Of a stretch of DNA of 7,216 bases, positions 6,385-7,216 are shown piece by piece (positions within the stretch are counted from its first letter, which is position 1; each line of letters starts with the position of its first letter). A program made the position numbers and the translations under genes. The DNA is from an uncultured Spirochaetaceae bacterium (GTDB lineage: Bacteria; Spirochaetota; Spirochaetia; Treponematales; Treponemataceae): the NCBI GenBank assembly GCA_902766345.1, contig CACXDK010000029.1:1-7216 (forward strand). The letters are read 5' to 3'. The notes under the pieces are model-generated. The model searched no databases and had not been told where the DNA came from. It saw only the letters and a list, made by a program, of their open reading frames with translations.

Positions 6385-6450
6385 AGCACTAAACTTAAAA
6401 ATTCTGAATTTTATATATTCAGATATAAGTTTAGTGCTTTTTTTATTTTT
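6385..6450 (+). terminator. Second, stronger intrinsic terminator abutting the first
   Basis: A perfect 13-bp stem, AGCACTAAACTTA (6385-6397) with TAAGTTTAGTGCT (6426-6438), encloses a smaller 7-bp hairpin, TCTGAAT (6403-6409) with ATTCAGA (6417-6423). A T-rich tail with two runs of T lies at 6438-6450. It begins at the base after the T-tract of the first terminator and ends exactly where the sigma-54 promoter begins, so it should block read-through into the sigma factor gene. There is no A-run before the stem, so it works on the + strand only. Confidence 0.88.
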
Positions 6451-6465
6451 GGCACGAAACTTGCT
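6450..6465 (+). promoter_or_regulatory. Sigma-54 (RpoN) -24/-12 promoter of the sigma factor gene
   Basis: TGGCACGAAACTTGCT matches the sigma-54 consensus TGGCACG-N4-TTGC(A/T) at every fixed base. The invariant GG (6451-6452) and GC (6463-6464) are 10 bases apart, as required. Transcription should start about 12 bases after the GC, near 6476, leaving a leader of about 24 bases that contains the GGAGG ribosome binding site (6487-6491). Sigma-54 promoters need an enhancer-binding ATPase; no activator site can be identified in the window. No sigma-70 promoter with good boxes is visible between the terminator and the gene. Confidence 0.85.
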
Positions 6466-6499
6466 GGTTTTCAATTGAAAATATTTGGAGGTTTGTGCT

Positions 6500-7216
6500 A
6501 TGACTAACGATGAAAATGTATTGAATATTTATCTTAAGGAAATTACTAAGATTCCTCTGTTGTCTAATGAAGAAGAAACTGAGCTTGCAAAGAAAGCTGC
6601 CGCTGGTGATAAAAATGCTAAAAATAAGATTGTTAATGCAAATCTCCGCTTTGTGATTAATGTAGCAAAAAAGTATCAGAATCAGGGAATTGATCTGGTA
6701 GACTTGATAAGTGAAGGAAATCTTGGCCTTCTTGCTGCTATTGATCATTTTGATGTAAATAAAGGTTATCATTTTATATCTTACGCTGTATGGTGGATTC
6801 GTCAGTCAATTTTGAAAGCTATTTGTGAAAAGAGCCGTCCTATACGCCTGCCTCTTAACAGAGCAAATGAACTTGTTCAGATTGAAAAAACTCGTAAAAT
6901 GATTTCTGGAAAAAAGAATGAAAAGCAGGAAATAGAGGAAATCGGACGACTTTTGAACATGGATAGTACTCATGTAAGAGAAATGATTAATCTTTCGCGT
7001 GAAATGATTAGTTTGGATTCTCCTGTGGTTACTGGAGATTCAAGCAAAGCTTCTTTCGGAGACTTTGTAGAAGATACACGCTTTGCACAGCCTGATGTTG
7101 CTGCTGTAGAAGAGTTCATGAAGAAAGATATCAATGATGTTCTTCATACATTAAAACCTAATGAAGCAAAGGTTTTGAGTATGCGCTATGGTCTTAACGG
7201 TACAAAGCCTATGTCA
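6500..7216 (+). CDS. Sigma-70 family RNA polymerase sigma factor, group 2 type (5' part; runs off window)
   Basis: The frame starts at ATG 6500, 8 bases after GGAGG, and stays open to the window end (239 residues visible). The protein begins at region 1.2 (NVLNIYLKEITKIPLLSNEEE, 6-26) with no acidic region 1.1, the layout of RpoS-like group 2 factors. Region 2 spans about 45-118: NANLRFVINVAKKYQNQGID, DLISEGNLGL, and the -10 recognition helix GYHFISYAVWWIRQSILKAI, ending RPIRLP. The -10 melting aromatics are kept (Y90, F92, Y95, W98, W99), as is Q102 (E. coli Q437), but E. coli T440 is replaced by L105. Region 3 covers about 119-200, and region 4 begins at LKPNEAKVLSMRYGLNG; its -35 helix is beyond the window. 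Unlike a housekeeping sigma, it is preceded by a sigma-54 promoter, so it is probably conditionally expressed. From memory T. pallidum has a sigma gene beside groES (TP1012). Confidence 0.93.
   Translation, partial: MTNDENVLNIYLKEITKIPLLSNEEETELAKKAAAGDKNAKNKIVNANLRFVINVAKKYQNQGIDLVDLISEGNLGLLAAIDHFDVNKGYHFISYAVWWIRQSILKAICEKSRPIRLPLNRANELVQIEKTRKMISGKKNEKQEIEEIGRLLNMDSTHVREMINLSREMISLDSPVVTGDSSKASFGDFVEDTRFAQPDVAAVEEFMKKDINDVLHTLKPNEAKVLSMRYGLNGTKPMS

Noticed and set aside
6385..6438. AGCACT and AGTGCT arms resembling a CIRCE element (TTAGCACTC-N9-GAGTGCTAA)
   Set aside because: The arms continue as AAACTTA rather than ending at the CIRCE C/G, the spacer is far longer than 9 bases, the site is downstream of groES, and a T-tail follows; it is a terminator.
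6443..6772. A 109-residue open frame on the - strand over the sigma-54 promoter and the sigma factor start
   Set aside because: It lies antisense to conserved sigma regions 1.2-2 and has no family signature; it would also have to be read across the terminator.

Overview
This AT-rich stretch looks like a spirochaete chromosome, most likely a Treponema (probably a gut, rumen or oral species rather than T. pallidum). The reasons are: an alanyl-tRNA synthetase that ends right after its editing domain, as recalled for spirochaete enzymes; a groES that is not followed by groEL; and a gene order that, from memory, resembles the T. pallidum TP1012-TP1017 region (sigma factor, groES, hypothetical, nusB, 39-kDa basic membrane protein/rotamase, alaS). 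That synteny is recalled and was not searched. All genes are on the + strand. I see no mobile element, tRNA, rRNA or CRISPR array.

Layout: (1) bases 2-397 hold the 3' part of a NusG-family elongation factor that resembles the specialised LoaP paralogues. (2) alaS (435-2267) lies behind a promoter so close to its ATG that the mRNA may be leaderless. (3) After a 103-base gap with a long inverted repeat comes an exported SurA-type chaperone/PPIase-like protein (2371-3498) with a degenerate parvulin region, closed by a strong intrinsic terminator. (4) nusB (GTG start, 3584-3991) overlaps by TTGA a gene for a membrane-anchored TPR protein of unknown function (TTG start, 3988-5901). (5) groES (5995-6267) has its own promoter and ribosome binding site. 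(6) Two back-to-back terminator hairpins (6360-6450) precede a near-consensus sigma-54 (-24/-12) promoter and the 5' part of a primary-like sigma-70 family (group 2) sigma factor that runs off the window (6500-7216).

Functionally the window is a housekeeping cluster for translation (AlaRS), transcription elongation and antitermination (NusG paralogue, NusB), transcription initiation (alternative sigma) and protein folding (GroES, SurA-like chaperone). The most notable signal is the sigma-54 promoter in front of the second sigma factor gene. It implies an RpoN-to-sigma cascade like the RpoN-RpoS pathway of Borrelia, here inferred from sequence only. The double terminator just upstream would insulate this regulated promoter from groES read-through.
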